Shown here: one piece after another, positions 1-11,700 of the stretch
How positions within the stretch are numbered: the first letter of the stretch is position 1
Layout: every line of letters starts with the position of its first letter
Assembly: GCA_958450365.1 (NCBI GenBank)
Contig: CAUEEP010000740.1
Location: 2,049,501 to 2,113,500 of the forward strand
Length of the DNA: 64,000 nucleotides
Source of the DNA: Mesorhabditis belari
Lineage: Eukaryota; Nematoda; Chromadorea; Rhabditida; Rhabditidae
Reading direction: 5' to 3'
The notes under the pieces: generated by a model
Told to the model about the DNA's origin: nothing
The model's input: only the letters and a program-made list of their open reading frames with translations
Database searches by the model: none
Position numbers and translations under genes: made by a program

Positions 1-960
1 CAATTTGTTTGAGCTCTATTAAAAGCTGATATTAAAAGGCATTAAAAGAATCTGTCAAAATCTGCCAAAATTAGAACCCAAACGATTAGGAGTATTCAAA
101 AAGAAAAGGAATTGTTTATCAGCTCTGGAAATACAAAAGTTTTCAATAAGTTTGTCATTTTTAGAAATTTTGCAATGAGTTAAAAGATTTCAAGAAAACG
201 ATGAGAGATCCTGAGATTTGGTGTAAGTTTTTGGGGGAATTCAAATGAGCTGAAAAACTTTTTTTTTGCAACAAAGAATTCTATTCTTTTCTTTTTGTTC
301 TTCTTCTTCTTCTTAGCCAAAAGATACCCAATTTTACAAAGAATTGAAATGTTATTTCAGCTTTGAAATCACTTCTTTAGCTTTTGTGTTATCACAATTT
401 ATGTGAGCTCTATGGTATTAAAAGAATCTTCTGTCAAAATCTGCCAAAATTAGAACCCAAACGATTAGGAGTATTCAAAAAGAAAATGAATTGTTTATCA
501 GCTCTGTTTATCAGCTGTCTGAGTTAAAGGATTTCGAGAAAACGATGAGAAATCCAGAGATTTGGTGGAAGTTTTTGGGGGAATTCAAATGAGCTGAAAA
601 ACTTTTTTTTTGCAACAAAGAATTCTATTCTTTTCTTTTTGTTCTTCTTCTTCTTCTTTTAGTCAAAAGATACCCAATTTTATAAAGAAAGGATCCCTTA
701 TTACAGTTTTGATGATACAGAAATGATCCCTTATTACAAATCACTTCTTTAGATTTTGTGTTATCACAATTTGTGTGAGCTTCTTCTTCTTCTTAGTCAA
801 AAGATGATATTAAAAGGTATTAAAAGAATCTTCTGTCAAAATCTGTCAAAATTAGAACCCAAACGATTGGGAGTATTCAAAAAGAAAAGAAATTGTTTAT
901 CAGCTCTGGAAATACAAAATGTTTTCAATAAGTTTGTAATAAAAAAAAGCCCAAAAAAAG
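1..960. repeat. Imperfect tandem repeat, unit about 370-395 bp, 2.5 copies
   Basis: Landmark AACCCAAACGATTAGGAG recurs near 75, 454 and (one change) 856, each copy followed by similar T-rich and TTCTTCTTC tracts. No coding exon is visible. The stretch lies directly upstream of the first visible exon of the + strand CHK-type gene and is probably intronic. Confidence 0.75.
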
Positions 961-1160
961 TGTAATCAATTTTTTTTGAAGAGTAATAACTTAAAATCTA
1001 AAAAAGTTCTTTCAAAACTGTAATAAGATTTAAATTTTGTAAAAGATTGGCGATCTTTTGACTATAAAAATTTATGATCAAACTCAAATCAAACTAGAAA
1101 GTTTTTAGAGAGAATTTCGAAAAGAAAAGAGCTTTCACTGAGCTCTGTCTTGTGTTTCAG

Positions 1161-2931
1161 GTGATCAACCGATTCTTTGCCATGGTGATATGTGGACACC
1201 AAATATTGTATGTTCAAACGGCGAGAAACCGCGAATCGAAGCAATTCTCGATTGGCAGGTGTGAAATTCGTTTTCTAACTTTTCAACTTTTTGAGAACCC
1301 TCAAAAATTTCGACTTTTATCCAATCTAGTTTCTTTAAATTGTAGGGTTTACGCAGAATGATACAAAGATCAAAAAGATACAGAAATTGATTGATTCGAT
1401 AAATCGATTCAATAGGGGGGTAGGCTACTTTGCGCCAAATTGTTTTCGGAACTGGGTCTTTTGCGCAACTCACCATAACTTTCTTCTAAATCGGTCAATC
1501 TTTATGGTTTTGGTTTCATTTTATTGTGCTTATTGAGATCTACAAAATGAAACCAACATCATAAAGATTGGCTTACTTAAAACAAAGTTATGGCGAGTTG
1601 TGTAAACGACCCAGTTGCGCAAAAAAAAATTTGGCGCAAAGTAGCCACCCCCTTCAATAGATTAAAAAGTATATTGATTAAGGTCAAGATTACGGTAGTT
1701 TTCTTAAGTTGACACGTTTTAGAAAGAAGAAAAAGGCTCTAGTTGCAAATTCGTTCGATCGGTATTAAAAATTTCGATTTAATGCTTTAAATTTCTTGCG
1801 TAACTGCCCTGAATGGGCTGAATGGGAAACGAAAGATCGAGACGACTGTATTCTCACAATCACTTCAGCTTGTCCATATCGGCACCCCGACAAAAGATCT
1901 GGTTTTTCTTTTCTTTAGCTCTTTACCAGCTGAAGAATATGCTAATAGGTAAATTCAAAATTGAAATATTTCTAAAAGTTTTAAAATTTCAATGATTACT
2001 TTCAGATTTCACATTTTTCTTCACTACTTTTATGAGAAAATTGTTGACGAATTTGATTTGAATATTTTACCATGGAAAAGCTTTCAGCAGGTTTGATTCA
2101 ACTTTTATTTGATTGATTTTAAATTTCCCAAATTGAAAAACGAAATCGTCTGCATGTCTGCACAATTTTCGTCTGCACTAAAAAGGCTTTAGTTGCAAAT
2201 ACGCTTTGTCGGGATGAAAAATCATCTTGATTTAATGCTCTTTAAATTTGCTTAAAAATCATCTCGATTTAATGCTTTAAATTTCATTGATAAAAGCCTT
2301 TAAAAAAAACGAAAATCCCTTTAGCTTCTTGAAGAATATGAACGAATGTATGCACACATCTCTTTTATGATGTTCACATGGTTCACCGAAGCTAAATCAG
2401 CTCTTTTAAAGGGTAATCGTAATGTTTGACTTGAATATTCTACCATGGAAAAGCTTTGAGTAGGTTATGTTGAAGTTTTTTTCTAACATTTTCTAGCATT
2501 TTCTAGCATTTGGCGCAAAATAGCCACTCCTTTCAATAGATCAAAAAGTATATTGATTAAGGTCAAGATTACGGTAGTTTTCTTAAGTTGACACGTTTTA
2601 GAAAAAGGCTCTAGTTGCAAATACACTCGCTCGGGATGAAAGATTTTGATTTAATGCTTTAAATTTCTTGCTTAACTGCGCTGAATGAGCTGTTTGCGTT
2701 TTGCTGGGTAATCGCAATGTTTGACTTGAGTATTTTACCATGGAAAAGCTTTGAGTAGGTTATGTTGAAGTTTTTTTCTAACATTTTCTAGCATTTTCTA
2801 GCATTTTCTAGCATTTTTCCTACAGCATTTTCATCTCTTTTTTAGGACGCGAAAAAGATGAGGCAAAATTCGACGCTCAAATTCTTTCTATGGCAAAAGA
2901 AGTGGAAAGATGTTTGAAGAAATGGTTTTGA
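1161..2931 (+). CDS. CHK/DUF1679 choline-kinase-like protein, 3' part only (CHK-1)
   Basis: C-terminal half of a nematode CHK-domain (DUF1679) kinase-like protein. Five exons fit by phase: 1161-1258, 1869-1948, 2006-2090, 2325-2412, 2846-2931 (TGA). The first begins after TTTCAG and encodes the Brenner-type catalytic loop CHGDMWTPNI, then ILDWQ, whose Asp is the DFG-equivalent metal ligand. The next starts LVHIGTPTKDLVF and the last ends ERCLKKWF. The 80- and 85-nt exon lengths recur in the neighbouring paralogue at 8749-13,601. The N-lobe exons must lie left of the window. The substrate of this family is not established; choline or ethanolamine phosphorylation is only inferred from the fold. 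The gene converges on CHK-2, with 64 bases between stop codons. Confidence 0.85.
1416..1652. mobile_element. hAT-like foldback MITE, family GGGGTAGGCTACTTT
   Basis: Inverted ends GTAGGCTACTTTGCGCCA and TGGCGCAAAGTAGCC enclose a partly self-complementary core. Direct 8-bp copies of TTCAATAG flank it on both sides (ending about 1415 and starting about 1653), as expected for a hAT-type target duplication. It lies in intron 1 of the visible CHK-1 exons. A relative sits at 54,017-54,950. Confidence 0.75.
2413..2845 (+). repeat. CHK-1 intron carrying duplicated intron and exon fragments
   Basis: About 2510-2695 repeats the intron sequence at 1645-1815 (shared landmark AAGATTACGGTAGTTTTC). Two short blocks near 2427-2465 and 2718-2763 copy the 3' end of exon 2006-2090 (TACCATGGAAAAGCTTT) but read into TAG where the exon has CAG. 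These are vestigial exon copies from internal tandem duplication. Confidence 0.75.
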
Positions 2932-2995
2932 ATTGAATTTATAACTAGTAAAGCTAAAGACTAAAGCAAATAATGTTAATAAATCTTGGATTGTT

Positions 2996-5900
2996 TTATT
3001 GAATCCATTTCTCGAAGCATCGACACAACTCGGCGGTGATGGCGGCACTTTTGAGTCCGAAGTTCTCACGACACCAATCGATCTCGTTTTCTGAAAAGTC
3101 ATGTCTATAATTGGTTTTAGTTATTAGTTTTTTAGTTAAATAAGTTAAATATCAAGAATTAAAAGATGTTTCAAACCATCACAAGCGATTATTTGATCTT
3201 CAAATCCATTGACATTCATTGGATGAATGATGGAAATCATGTGGATATATGAGGTCTCGTATTGTTTGATAAGCTGAAGCATTGTATGATTTGATTACCT
3301 GTTTGAGCGTTTAGAGAAGCCTTATGCAAAAGTTCTATGCCAGATGGAAAGCGATTACGCAACCGCATAGAGAACACCAGTCACTTTTGTTCACTTGAGA
3401 TTCTTCTTTGTTGATGGCTCCAAAAGAAGCTATTCAGTTGTAAACTTGTACCAGGGTTTTCGGGGTCGCCGAATCGATTGAAGATATTCATTTTAGTCTA
3501 TTAATAGCACTCGGCGTTAGCATTGAACTCGTTCTAAAGTCTAAAAGAATTCCCAGCTCTCAAACTCTTCAATTCCCACAATTACTACTATAGATTAGCT
3601 ATTACTCATTAAAATGAATAGCTTCAATCGATTCGGCGATCCCGAAAACCCTGGTACAAATTCACAGCTGAATATCTTCTTTTTGTGCCATCTACAAAGG
3701 CGACTGAAGAAAGAGGCGTTCTTTGTGCGGTCGCGTAATCGCTCTCCATCTGGCATAGGGCTCTGGCATAAGGGCCTTCTCTTTTTGGAACAGCTGAACG
3801 AAAGGATCTGCCTGGCATCTGGGAAACCCCTCTGGCATAAGATGCTTTGGAAACCACACCTCCGCGACGTCTTCCCACGGACATTTCTCCTCCCCAATAG
3901 CGTCTTTTATCAAATCGTAGTAGACTTGTAAGTAGAAATTGGTCCTTTTTTTGAAATTAACGTTTGAAACTTTGATACTTTACCTTTTTATCTCATTTGG
4001 TCCCAAAGCTGAATACATCAAAAAGACGAGATCCTCCACCGGAGAGCCAATATGGAAAAGCTGTCAGAAAATGTTGAAAATCGGTGATCTTTTTCACAAA
4101 CCTGCCAATCAACGAAGGCTTTCACTTGAAATTCTCCTTTTTCATCCTTTGTAAACAAAATATTCGTCGTCCATAAATCCCCGTGACATAGCAATCGAAT
4201 AGGAGCTGAAACTTTTGTAAATCTAACTTTTTTTTTCATTTTAAAACTTACAATTTTTCATTCGTAAATCTTGAAATTTTTCGAAATCAGCGAAAATTGA
4301 GGGGAATTTTTGCAGGATATAATCGATTTGAGTCGATTGATCGGGGAAAACGACTTTCATGTCGATAAAGCGCTTCTCGGTCACCTTGAAATCTCGATTT
4401 TACCGTTTGAATTGTTGAAAGGATGTGTTTAGGCTTTGAATTTCAGAGAAAAACAGTATAGATAACGAGAAAAACGTGATCTCACCGTCAACTCGGCGAT
4501 ATCTTTCAATATAACATCCCAAGCGTTTTTCTGTTCGATTTTCTCGATTTTCTTTTCAAGTTTAAGTCCTAAAAAAGAGTTTTTGACAAGAATTTGACAA
4601 GAATTCAAACAGAAATTGTTCAAATTTTTGTTAAGAGAGAATTCAAAAGTTGAGATAAGAAGAAAATGACGAATCTCTCTCTCATCTCAAGCTTTAAGAT
4701 GAGAGAGATCTCTCATCTCTCTCTCATCTCACGAGGGAACTACAACTACTTACCACCTCAGATCGACTCCAAAATCACAGGGGGGAAAGATCATCACAAA
4801 AGAAGAATTTTCTGAAATTTTTAGCTGCTAAATGCCAGAACTAACTGAAATATAAGGTTTCAAAGTTCAAAGTAGCTTAAACTTAAACATTTTTGGGACT
4901 TGCACGGCACTCTTTAAAGGGAACTCTCACAGGCACTCTCACAGGTTAGCCGAGTGGCCGAGTGGTTAGGAGCGCGACCTGGTAATCCGAGTGTCGCTGG
5001 TTCGGCTCCCCCCAAAAGTTTTTTTTTGCAAAACCACATAATGTGCGTTCTACTTTTTTCGCTTTTCAAAGTTTATTCTGATTTTTTTACCATAAAAGGT
5101 GAGGATAACAAAACTTTATTTAAAACTAATAAACAACAAACAATTCAACAACGGTGGAAAGATTCGACAAAATGAAGGAAGCAGAATATATTCAGACAAT
5201 AGGCACAACGAATGTACGGCATATTATCGCAATTTATCTTATTACATGCACCAATCAAATCTCCTGGGCAGCAAAAAGTTGCTGGTGTCACATAATGAGG
5301 AAGTACATCATCAATATAATGAGCGCTTTTCCAGGCTTCGAGCATACATGGGACAAAACGTGGCGCCCGGAACTGTTGGTAGATCTTGTCAGTTTGTCAC
5401 GGAGTCGTCCATCCGCGTAGATCAGGGGCATCATGGTAAACGAGTGAGATGTTGCCGACACACTTTGAACGACGCGGATGACTTTCTCACCTTTTATGGT
5501 AAAAAATCAGAATAAACTTTGGAAAGCCAAAAAAATAGAACGCACATTATGTGGTTTTGCAAAAAAAGAAAAACTTTTGGGGTGGAGCCGAACCAGCGAC
5601 ACTCGGACTACCAGATCGCGCTCCTAACCACTCGGCCACTCGGCTAACCTGTGAGAGTGCCTGTGAGAGTTCCCTTTAAAGAGTGCCGTGCAAGTCCCAA
5701 AAATGTTTAAGTTTAAGCTACTTTGAACTTTGAAACCTTATATTTCAGTTAGTTCTGGCATTTAGCAGCTAAAAATTTCAGAAAATTCTTCTTTTGTGAT
5801 GATCTTTCCCCCCTGTGATTTTGGAGTCGATCTGAGGTGGTAAGTAGTTGTAGTTCCCTCGTCAGAGCTCTCATCTCAGAACTCTCACGAATCTATCTCA

Positions 5901-8128
5901 TCTGATCTCAAGCTTTGAGATGCTCACTCAAGCTCACTAACAATTTCTCATCTCAGACAAGTCTTCAAACTTTTGAAATGCCTTTATAATAAATTTTGAG
6001 AGATCGCAAATTTGTATTAGAGATTAGACAGAATTGATCTACAAAGCCGTGTGCCAGATACCGCTTTTCCTATGAGCAACACGGAAAGAACGCATAGCCT
6101 TTGTGTGATTTGAGATGAGAGACTTTCAACGTTGATCGACCCTGACTTTTGATGGACTTTTTGCAGTAAAGTTAGTTTTAAAGCAGTAAAGTTAGACTAG
6201 GTCTGGGTATTCCATGACTTTGATCAAGAGCCACACAAAATGAGTCTAAGTTCAAAAACTGATTTTGACCAGCTAACTCTGAGAAATCGTTTTTCAACCA
6301 CCTCTAATCGCTATCTGAGCCAAGTGTCCAATGATTTCGATAAGCGGCTTTTCTTGTAGATTGTGATAAACATGACACAAAGAGAGTTTTTCGATAAACT
6401 CCAACAGAATATAACCTGAAAAGTCGGCAAAATTTTGTGTGAATTCAATTTTCGACTCACCAGCGCCAAGCTCTTCATTGTACATTCTGCCGCAAAAATA
6501 TTTCGCTAAAGGAATCGTTTCCGGGATTCCCAAAACTTCCTTGCTTTGAGTGTAAAACAAAATCTCATTGTCGTTTAGCTAAAGTTTTGAATGTTGCATT
6601 TTTTTTCTATACAGAATGACGCCAAACTACCCCAAACCAATATAATTCTGGCTTATAAAACCAGAATTACATTGGTTTTTTTTACATTGGTTACATAGAA
6701 TTACATTGCTATAAGCCAACATCCATTTTTAACAATTTTTAACAAAAATTTGAAGTAAAAATTTAGTCTTTAACATCCATAAAATTAAAAAATTAATTTC
6801 TTTTTAAAAAGATCTCCCATGCTTGAAGACGTCGCGGAAAGGCATCAACGGTGGCAGAAAGATAGGCGACGTCAAGCTCGTCCCAAGCCTTTTCGAGAGA
6901 ATTTTTTCAAACAATCGATCGTTGAATGGGCTTTCGAGCATGTCTTCGTCGATCTTCTCGCTTTTTCATGGCAGCAGCTATGAGAAATTCTCCTTTTACA
7001 TACTTGTAAGCCTTCATTTTGAGTTTTTCCTTCACAATTCGATCCTTGAGATACCCATTTTTGAGGCTAATTTTCGTTGAGAACGAGCTCTATTGTAGCG
7101 TAGATTTTCGCGCACTTTCTTCACCGTCATCTTTGTTGTCATTACGACAATGAAAACAAAGATGACAGTGAAGAAAGGTTTCGTCGTGATCGATCGGAAT
7201 TTGTTCCCAAGACTTTGTAGCGTTGAATTGTCTCCGAAACAACCGATTTAGCCACCTTGAAACGTGTTAGCGATGCTTTTCTGCCTCATTCCACGTTTGT
7301 GGAAATCGATCGATTCACGGTGAGCTAATTTTCTTGAATATAACTGAAATTTTACAAATAAACACAAAAAAAAAATGTTTCGAACGTGCAAAGTGGTAAG
7401 AAAAACAATAAAAATTATCAAAAAAAAAATTCGTGCATCGCGTTAGAACCATTCGGAAGGATGGGTCACCCCAGTTCGGGTAATTTCATAAACTGTCTAA
7501 ACTGTATAAACTTTATAAACTAGCCATTCGTTAGCGGCTAGCCGTTAACGAATCATTCGTTAGCGGCTGAATTTCGTAAACGGCTACGACATATAAACTA
7601 TAAACCCTTTATAAACAAACCAAATCTGGTGTCACATTGTCACAATCAGTTGGTGGATGAAAACAAATTTTGAGCAATCCTTTCTTTGGCATTCTTTCAT
7701 TTTCGTTTTTCCAATCGAATAACAAAAGAAAACTCTTGGAAAGGAAACCCTAAAAATGGTTTAAAAATGCTTTATCCCGACTTTAAACTTTTAAATTTTC
7801 GTTTTTAAATTGAAAATTTCATCTTTAAGCTTAAAAAGAAAAAAAAATCAACAAATTGTACTAATTGCAAAATAATTGCACCAGAAAGACTAAATTTCTA
7901 TATTGCTGAGCACAAAAGTAAAGTAAAAAACAAAAATCAACCGTATATTTAGAAGTTCTCTAGTGAACTAATACTCAATTTATCAAATTCAAAACTCACG
8001 CATCCTTTCGCAAAAGCAATCGCTTGTGATTTGTCGCTGAGAGAAGCTTTGAAGTTGAAAGCTTTACATAAATCTTCTTCAATTAATGCCCAAGTCACCG
8101 GAGTGTCCGCTATTTTCCCTTCAATCAT
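2996..8128 (-). CDS. CHK/DUF1679 choline-kinase-like protein (CHK-2), probably lacking one N-lobe exon
   Basis: Minus-strand paralogue. Exons from the start: 8000-8128 (ATG; MIEGKIADTPVTWALIEEDL), 6461-6578, 6302-6415, 4486-4568, 4252-4384, 4102-4205, 3984-4060, 3860-3944, 3177-3273, 2996-3090 (TAA). All phases agree and give about 344 residues. Catalytic loop CHGDLWTTNI and FVDWQ are in exon 4102-4205. The exon that in CHK-3 encodes the segment beginning GFSSTPVV is not recognisable in the 6579-7999 intron, which instead holds a dead mariner transposase; skipping it keeps frame because it is a phase 0-0 exon of 120 nt. A DNA transposon (4732-5861) occupies another intron. Either an exon too diverged to see or a compromised kinase fold. 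Confidence 0.75.
3302..3496 (+). repeat. Dispersed ~200-bp repeat, copy 1 (inverted partner at 3613-3859)
   Basis: Contains CCAGATGGAAAGCGATTACG and ends near a motif around CGAATCGATTGAAGATATTC. A second copy lies in opposite orientation at 3613-3859, so the CHK-2 intron 3274-3859 can fold into a hairpin. Further copies are at 12,625-12,838 and 14,950-15,160. Confidence 0.8.
3613..3859 (-). repeat. Dispersed ~200-bp repeat, copy 2
   Basis: Reverse-oriented copy of the repeat at 3302-3496, longer at the GC-rich end (CTGGCATAAG segments). It abuts the splice donor of CHK-2 exon 3860-3944. The open frames across it are incidental. Confidence 0.8.
4732..5861. mobile_element. Non-autonomous deletion derivative of the TCA-TSD DNA transposon
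   Basis: Long terminal inverted repeats start CGAGGGAACTACAACTAC and are near-identical to those of the 2-kb element at 31,045-33,117. The direct 3-bp repeat TCA flanks it (4729-4731 and 5862-5864). The core keeps only transposase scraps on the minus strand: the 3' end (about 5145-5375, ending ESFHRC) and a middle piece (about 5385-5490). Each inverted repeat contains tRNA-like A and B box sequence (about 4950-5010 and, inverted, 5585-5650). It lies in an intron of CHK-2. Confidence 0.9.
6815..7325 (-). pseudogene. Mariner-family transposase remnant
   Basis: Reading the minus strand, the 5' part shows the paired HTH region of mariner-type transposases (FHKRGMRQKSIANTF, then QRKLASKMGISR) and the 3' part the usual tail motif WDELDVAYLSATVDAFPRR. 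The catalytic DDE core is missing and several stops interrupt the reading, so this is a dead, internally deleted copy. It lies in the CHK-2 intron where an N-lobe exon is expected. Confidence 0.75.
7520..7595. repeat. Short palindromic repeat, family GTCGTAGCCGTTTACG
   Basis: Carries GATTCGTTAGCGGC and its complement plus one arm CGTAAACGGCTACGAC. It is a damaged copy of the near-perfect palindrome at 10,743-10,822. Confidence 0.7.
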
Positions 8129-8575
8129 TGTGGAAAGGAGATGAGAAGAAGCAAATGCTTAACTTCAATAATAGCCAACAGTAATCCGAAAGAGAAATGA
8201 CGCTAAACTGAATATTTTCGTTCTTCCAATCGAATAACAAAAGAAAACTTTTTGAAAGGAAACTCTAAAAAATGGTTGAAAAGTGGCTCTCTCTAGCTCT
8301 CTCTAGCTCTCTCTAGCTCTCTCTAGCTCTCTCTAGCTCTCTCTAGCTCTCTCTAGCTCTCTCTAGCTCTCTCTAGCTCTCTCTAGCTTCAATATTATCC
8401 AAAAAGATTCCAAAATTGAGCAATGAGCAAAAATACAAATCACCGGAGTGTCCGCTATTTTCCCTTCAATCATTGTGGAAAGGAGATGAGAAGAAAAATG
8501 TTTAGCTTCAATAATAGTCAACAGTAATCCGAAAGAGTAATCCGAAAGAGAAATGACGTTAAACTGAATATCTCT
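8094..8575. repeat. Duplicated CHK-2 first-exon fragment around a 10-bp satellite
   Basis: The block at about 8094-8215 (5' end of CHK-2 exon 1 plus upstream sequence, landmark CCGGAGTGTCCGCTATTTTC) is repeated at about 8441-8575. Between them at 8286-8388 lie about ten head-to-tail copies of the 10-mer CTCTCTAGCT. The second copy carries the same start codon but stops being similar after about 12 codons. Confidence 0.8.
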
Positions 8576-8748
8576 CTAGCTTCAATATTATTCAAAAAGA
8601 TTACAAATTGAGCAATGAACAGAAGAAAGAAAAAAAAACTGCGTGGATTTATCACTGAATGTCGATTCATCCAAAAGACACGTCATTTTAGAATTTATTG
8701 TGAAACATACAAGAATAAAGATAAGAATAACAAAAAAAAAACTATAAG

Positions 8749-11700
8749 TTAAAACCATTTCTCAAGCAATCGAACCGTCTCCTCGGCGATGAAAGCCGCT
8801 TTTTCTTTATAGTTTGTCTGACATTCGTTTAGCTCGAAATCTGGAAATTTTAGCTTTTCTTTTAGCTTTTCTTTTAGCTTTTCTATTTTTTTCTAAAAAT
8901 CTGTCAACTTTTAAAAAAAACTATCAGCCTTTTCTTACCAAATTTATCTACTTTTTAATCTAATTCTATGTTGAAATAGAAATAGAAAAGAACAACAATG
9001 GTTAGTAAAATAAAGCCAAAATTACAGCCTTTTTTCAAAGCTTTTCAAAGATAACACATTTTAGAAAGTTGTGTTTAATATGAATCGCAAAAAGAATAGC
9101 AAAAAGAATCTCAAATCTCAAAAACCTACTTTCACAACTTTTTGATAAATCCAACATCTTCACCGTCATCGGTAATAGAAGTGACATTGTGTACGCATAA
9201 GCAATCTCGTATTGCTTTTCAAACTGAAAATTTTTATTTAATAAGTTAATTATCGAATTATCGTTATTCTTATTGTTATTTAATAAGTTAATCACCCAAT
9301 TATCGTCATTCTTATCGTTATTTAATAAGTTAATCACATAAATATCGTTATTCTTATTGTTATTTAATAAATTAATCACCCAATTATCGTTATTTAATAA
9401 CTTAATTACATAATTATCGTTATTCTTATTGTTATTTAATAACTTAATCACCCAATTATCGTTATTCTAGTGTTATTTAATAAGTTAATCACCCAATTAT
9501 CGTTATTCTTATTACAGTCATGGACAAAAGTCTTTACCCCTACTGAGGTCAGCTTTTAAAACGCAAAATTTTTCAACTTTTTAACAAGTTTTAAAAATTG
9601 TTTTCAAAGTATTTTGTAGCATTTTTACTCTAGTTTTTATATCCCATAACCAAAAGAAACAATGATTTATTTTAGGCAACAAAGAACGACGTTAACAAAA
9701 AAAAAACCCTCAAAACAGGTGGACAAAAGTCTTTACCCCTTTTCAACTTTTTATTTTCTTGCTGTTGTTTCGTTATTTTTCACATAACAATGCTTTATTA
9801 TTTTTTAATTCTAGTGATGCCTGGAGCCTATCTGACCACTCCCGACAAAGAATTTTACAGGATTTGGTCGACTCGATGCCGAAAAGGATTCAAGCAATAA
9901 TTTCATCAAAAAGAGGCCCTACCAAATATTAAAAATACTCGGTTTTTTCTCACTTTTTGTTCGAGGGGTAAAGACTTTTGTCCACCTGTTTTGAGGGTTT
10001 TTTTTTGTTAACGTCGTTCTTTGTTGCCTAAAATAAATCATTGTTTCTTTTGGTTATGGGATATAAAAACTAGAGTAAAAATGCTACAAAATACTTTGAA
10101 AACAATTTTTAAAACTTGTTAAAAAGTTGAAAAATTTTGCGTTTTAAAAGCTGACCTCAGTAGGGGTAAAGACTTTTGTCCATGACTGTATTATTTAATA
10201 ACTTAATTACATAATTATCGTTAATCTTTATATAAAAACAAACTTCTTCGTAAGATTCCCACAAAAGTGAATCCTTTGGAAGATTTTTTCGCAAAAACTC
10301 GTAATAGAAATGCAAGAATTTGAAGATGCTAAATTTTTATAATATCTTTTCATTAATAGAACGTTGTTTTTTTATATAAATCCTTTACTTTTTCCGATAA
10401 CTCTCTGCCGAGAGAGCACTGTGAAAGAAAAGGACGAGATCCTCGAGTGGAGAACCGAGATGGACAAACTAAACAAACAAAGATTGAAACAAAGTTTATT
10501 GAAATCTTCTAAATATTAGTATATTATCAAAGTTTTATTCCCTTTTATCCAACCTGCCAATCAACAATGGCTTTTAGGCGAAAAATCCCCTCATCATCCT
10601 TTGTCCACAAAATGTTCGGCGTCCAAATGTCACCATGACACAAAACTGGGTGATTGCCTATAAATGTTTTACACAAAATCGAATAAACATCAATCTAATC
10701 GACTAAATTCAAATCCTAAAGACTTTTTCGAAATCAATTCTATAGGTCGTAGCCGTTTACGAAATTTAGCCGCTAACGAATGATTCGTTAGCGGCTGAAT
10801 TTCGTAAACGGCTACGACATATATAAAAACCTTTACAAGTATCTTTTCGCATTTGCATAAATGATGATTGAGTGAAAAGAGTGCCCGTTTTCCTCTCGAT
10901 CACATCCAGTTGAGAGCTCAATTCGGGCATCATTTCCCTCATAATTCGTAGATGTTTTTGCATTTTCTAAAAGCATAACTAATAAACTATTCACTGGAAA
11001 ATCTATTTAAAGAAATAAACTCACGTTTTTCACCAAAATCAATGAAATAAGCGAATTCTCGAAACCACCCCATTTCTCCATTTTTTCTCGATGTTTTACG
11101 GCTTAAATATCTAATTTTTTTTAGACTCCAATACAAGATTTTACTAAAAATCTCACTTACAATAAGCAAGCAATTTCGCTAATTCCTCGAGAACCTCAAT
11201 AGTGCCGATTGATTGAATATTGTGGTAAAGGTGTCGGATTGTCGTATTCTCGATGAACTCCACCGCAATGTAGCCTAGAAGAAAAGACTTTATCGTGCGC
11301 TATATTGCATTTAATGCTTAAAGATACTTTCTCAGTACTGTCACATTACTTTTTTTAGAGTGCTTTCCCTGCGACTAACGCGTTTTTTAAAGTGCACCTA
11401 TTTGAGAAAACCACCGGACCCTCCAGTACTAGACCTGCCTCAAGTACTGGACCTGCCTCCAGTACTGGACCTGTCTCTAGTACTAGACCTGGCTCCAGTA
11501 CTAGACCTGCCTCCAGTACTGGACCTGCCTCAAGTACTGGACCTGCCTCAAGTACTGGACCTGCCTCCAGTACTGGACCTGTCTCTAGTACTGGACCTGT
11601 CTCTAGTACTAGACCTGCCTTCAGTAGCCAAACTGCTAATTTACATCCGATCAGCTCAATTTTGGTATCATTTGATGAGGAATTACAAGGCTCAACCAAT

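Noticed and set aside
4945..5015. tRNA-Ser/Leu gene
   Set aside because: It is part of the transposon inverted repeat; no acceptor stem and the B box has a mismatch.
6823..7080. 85-codon + strand frame
   Set aside because: Antisense of the mariner transposase remnant.
8286..8388. CRISPR-like arrays (also 40,989-41,228, 59,508-59,990, 62,612-62,880)
   Set aside because: Units are contiguous with no unique spacers, and the sequence is eukaryotic.
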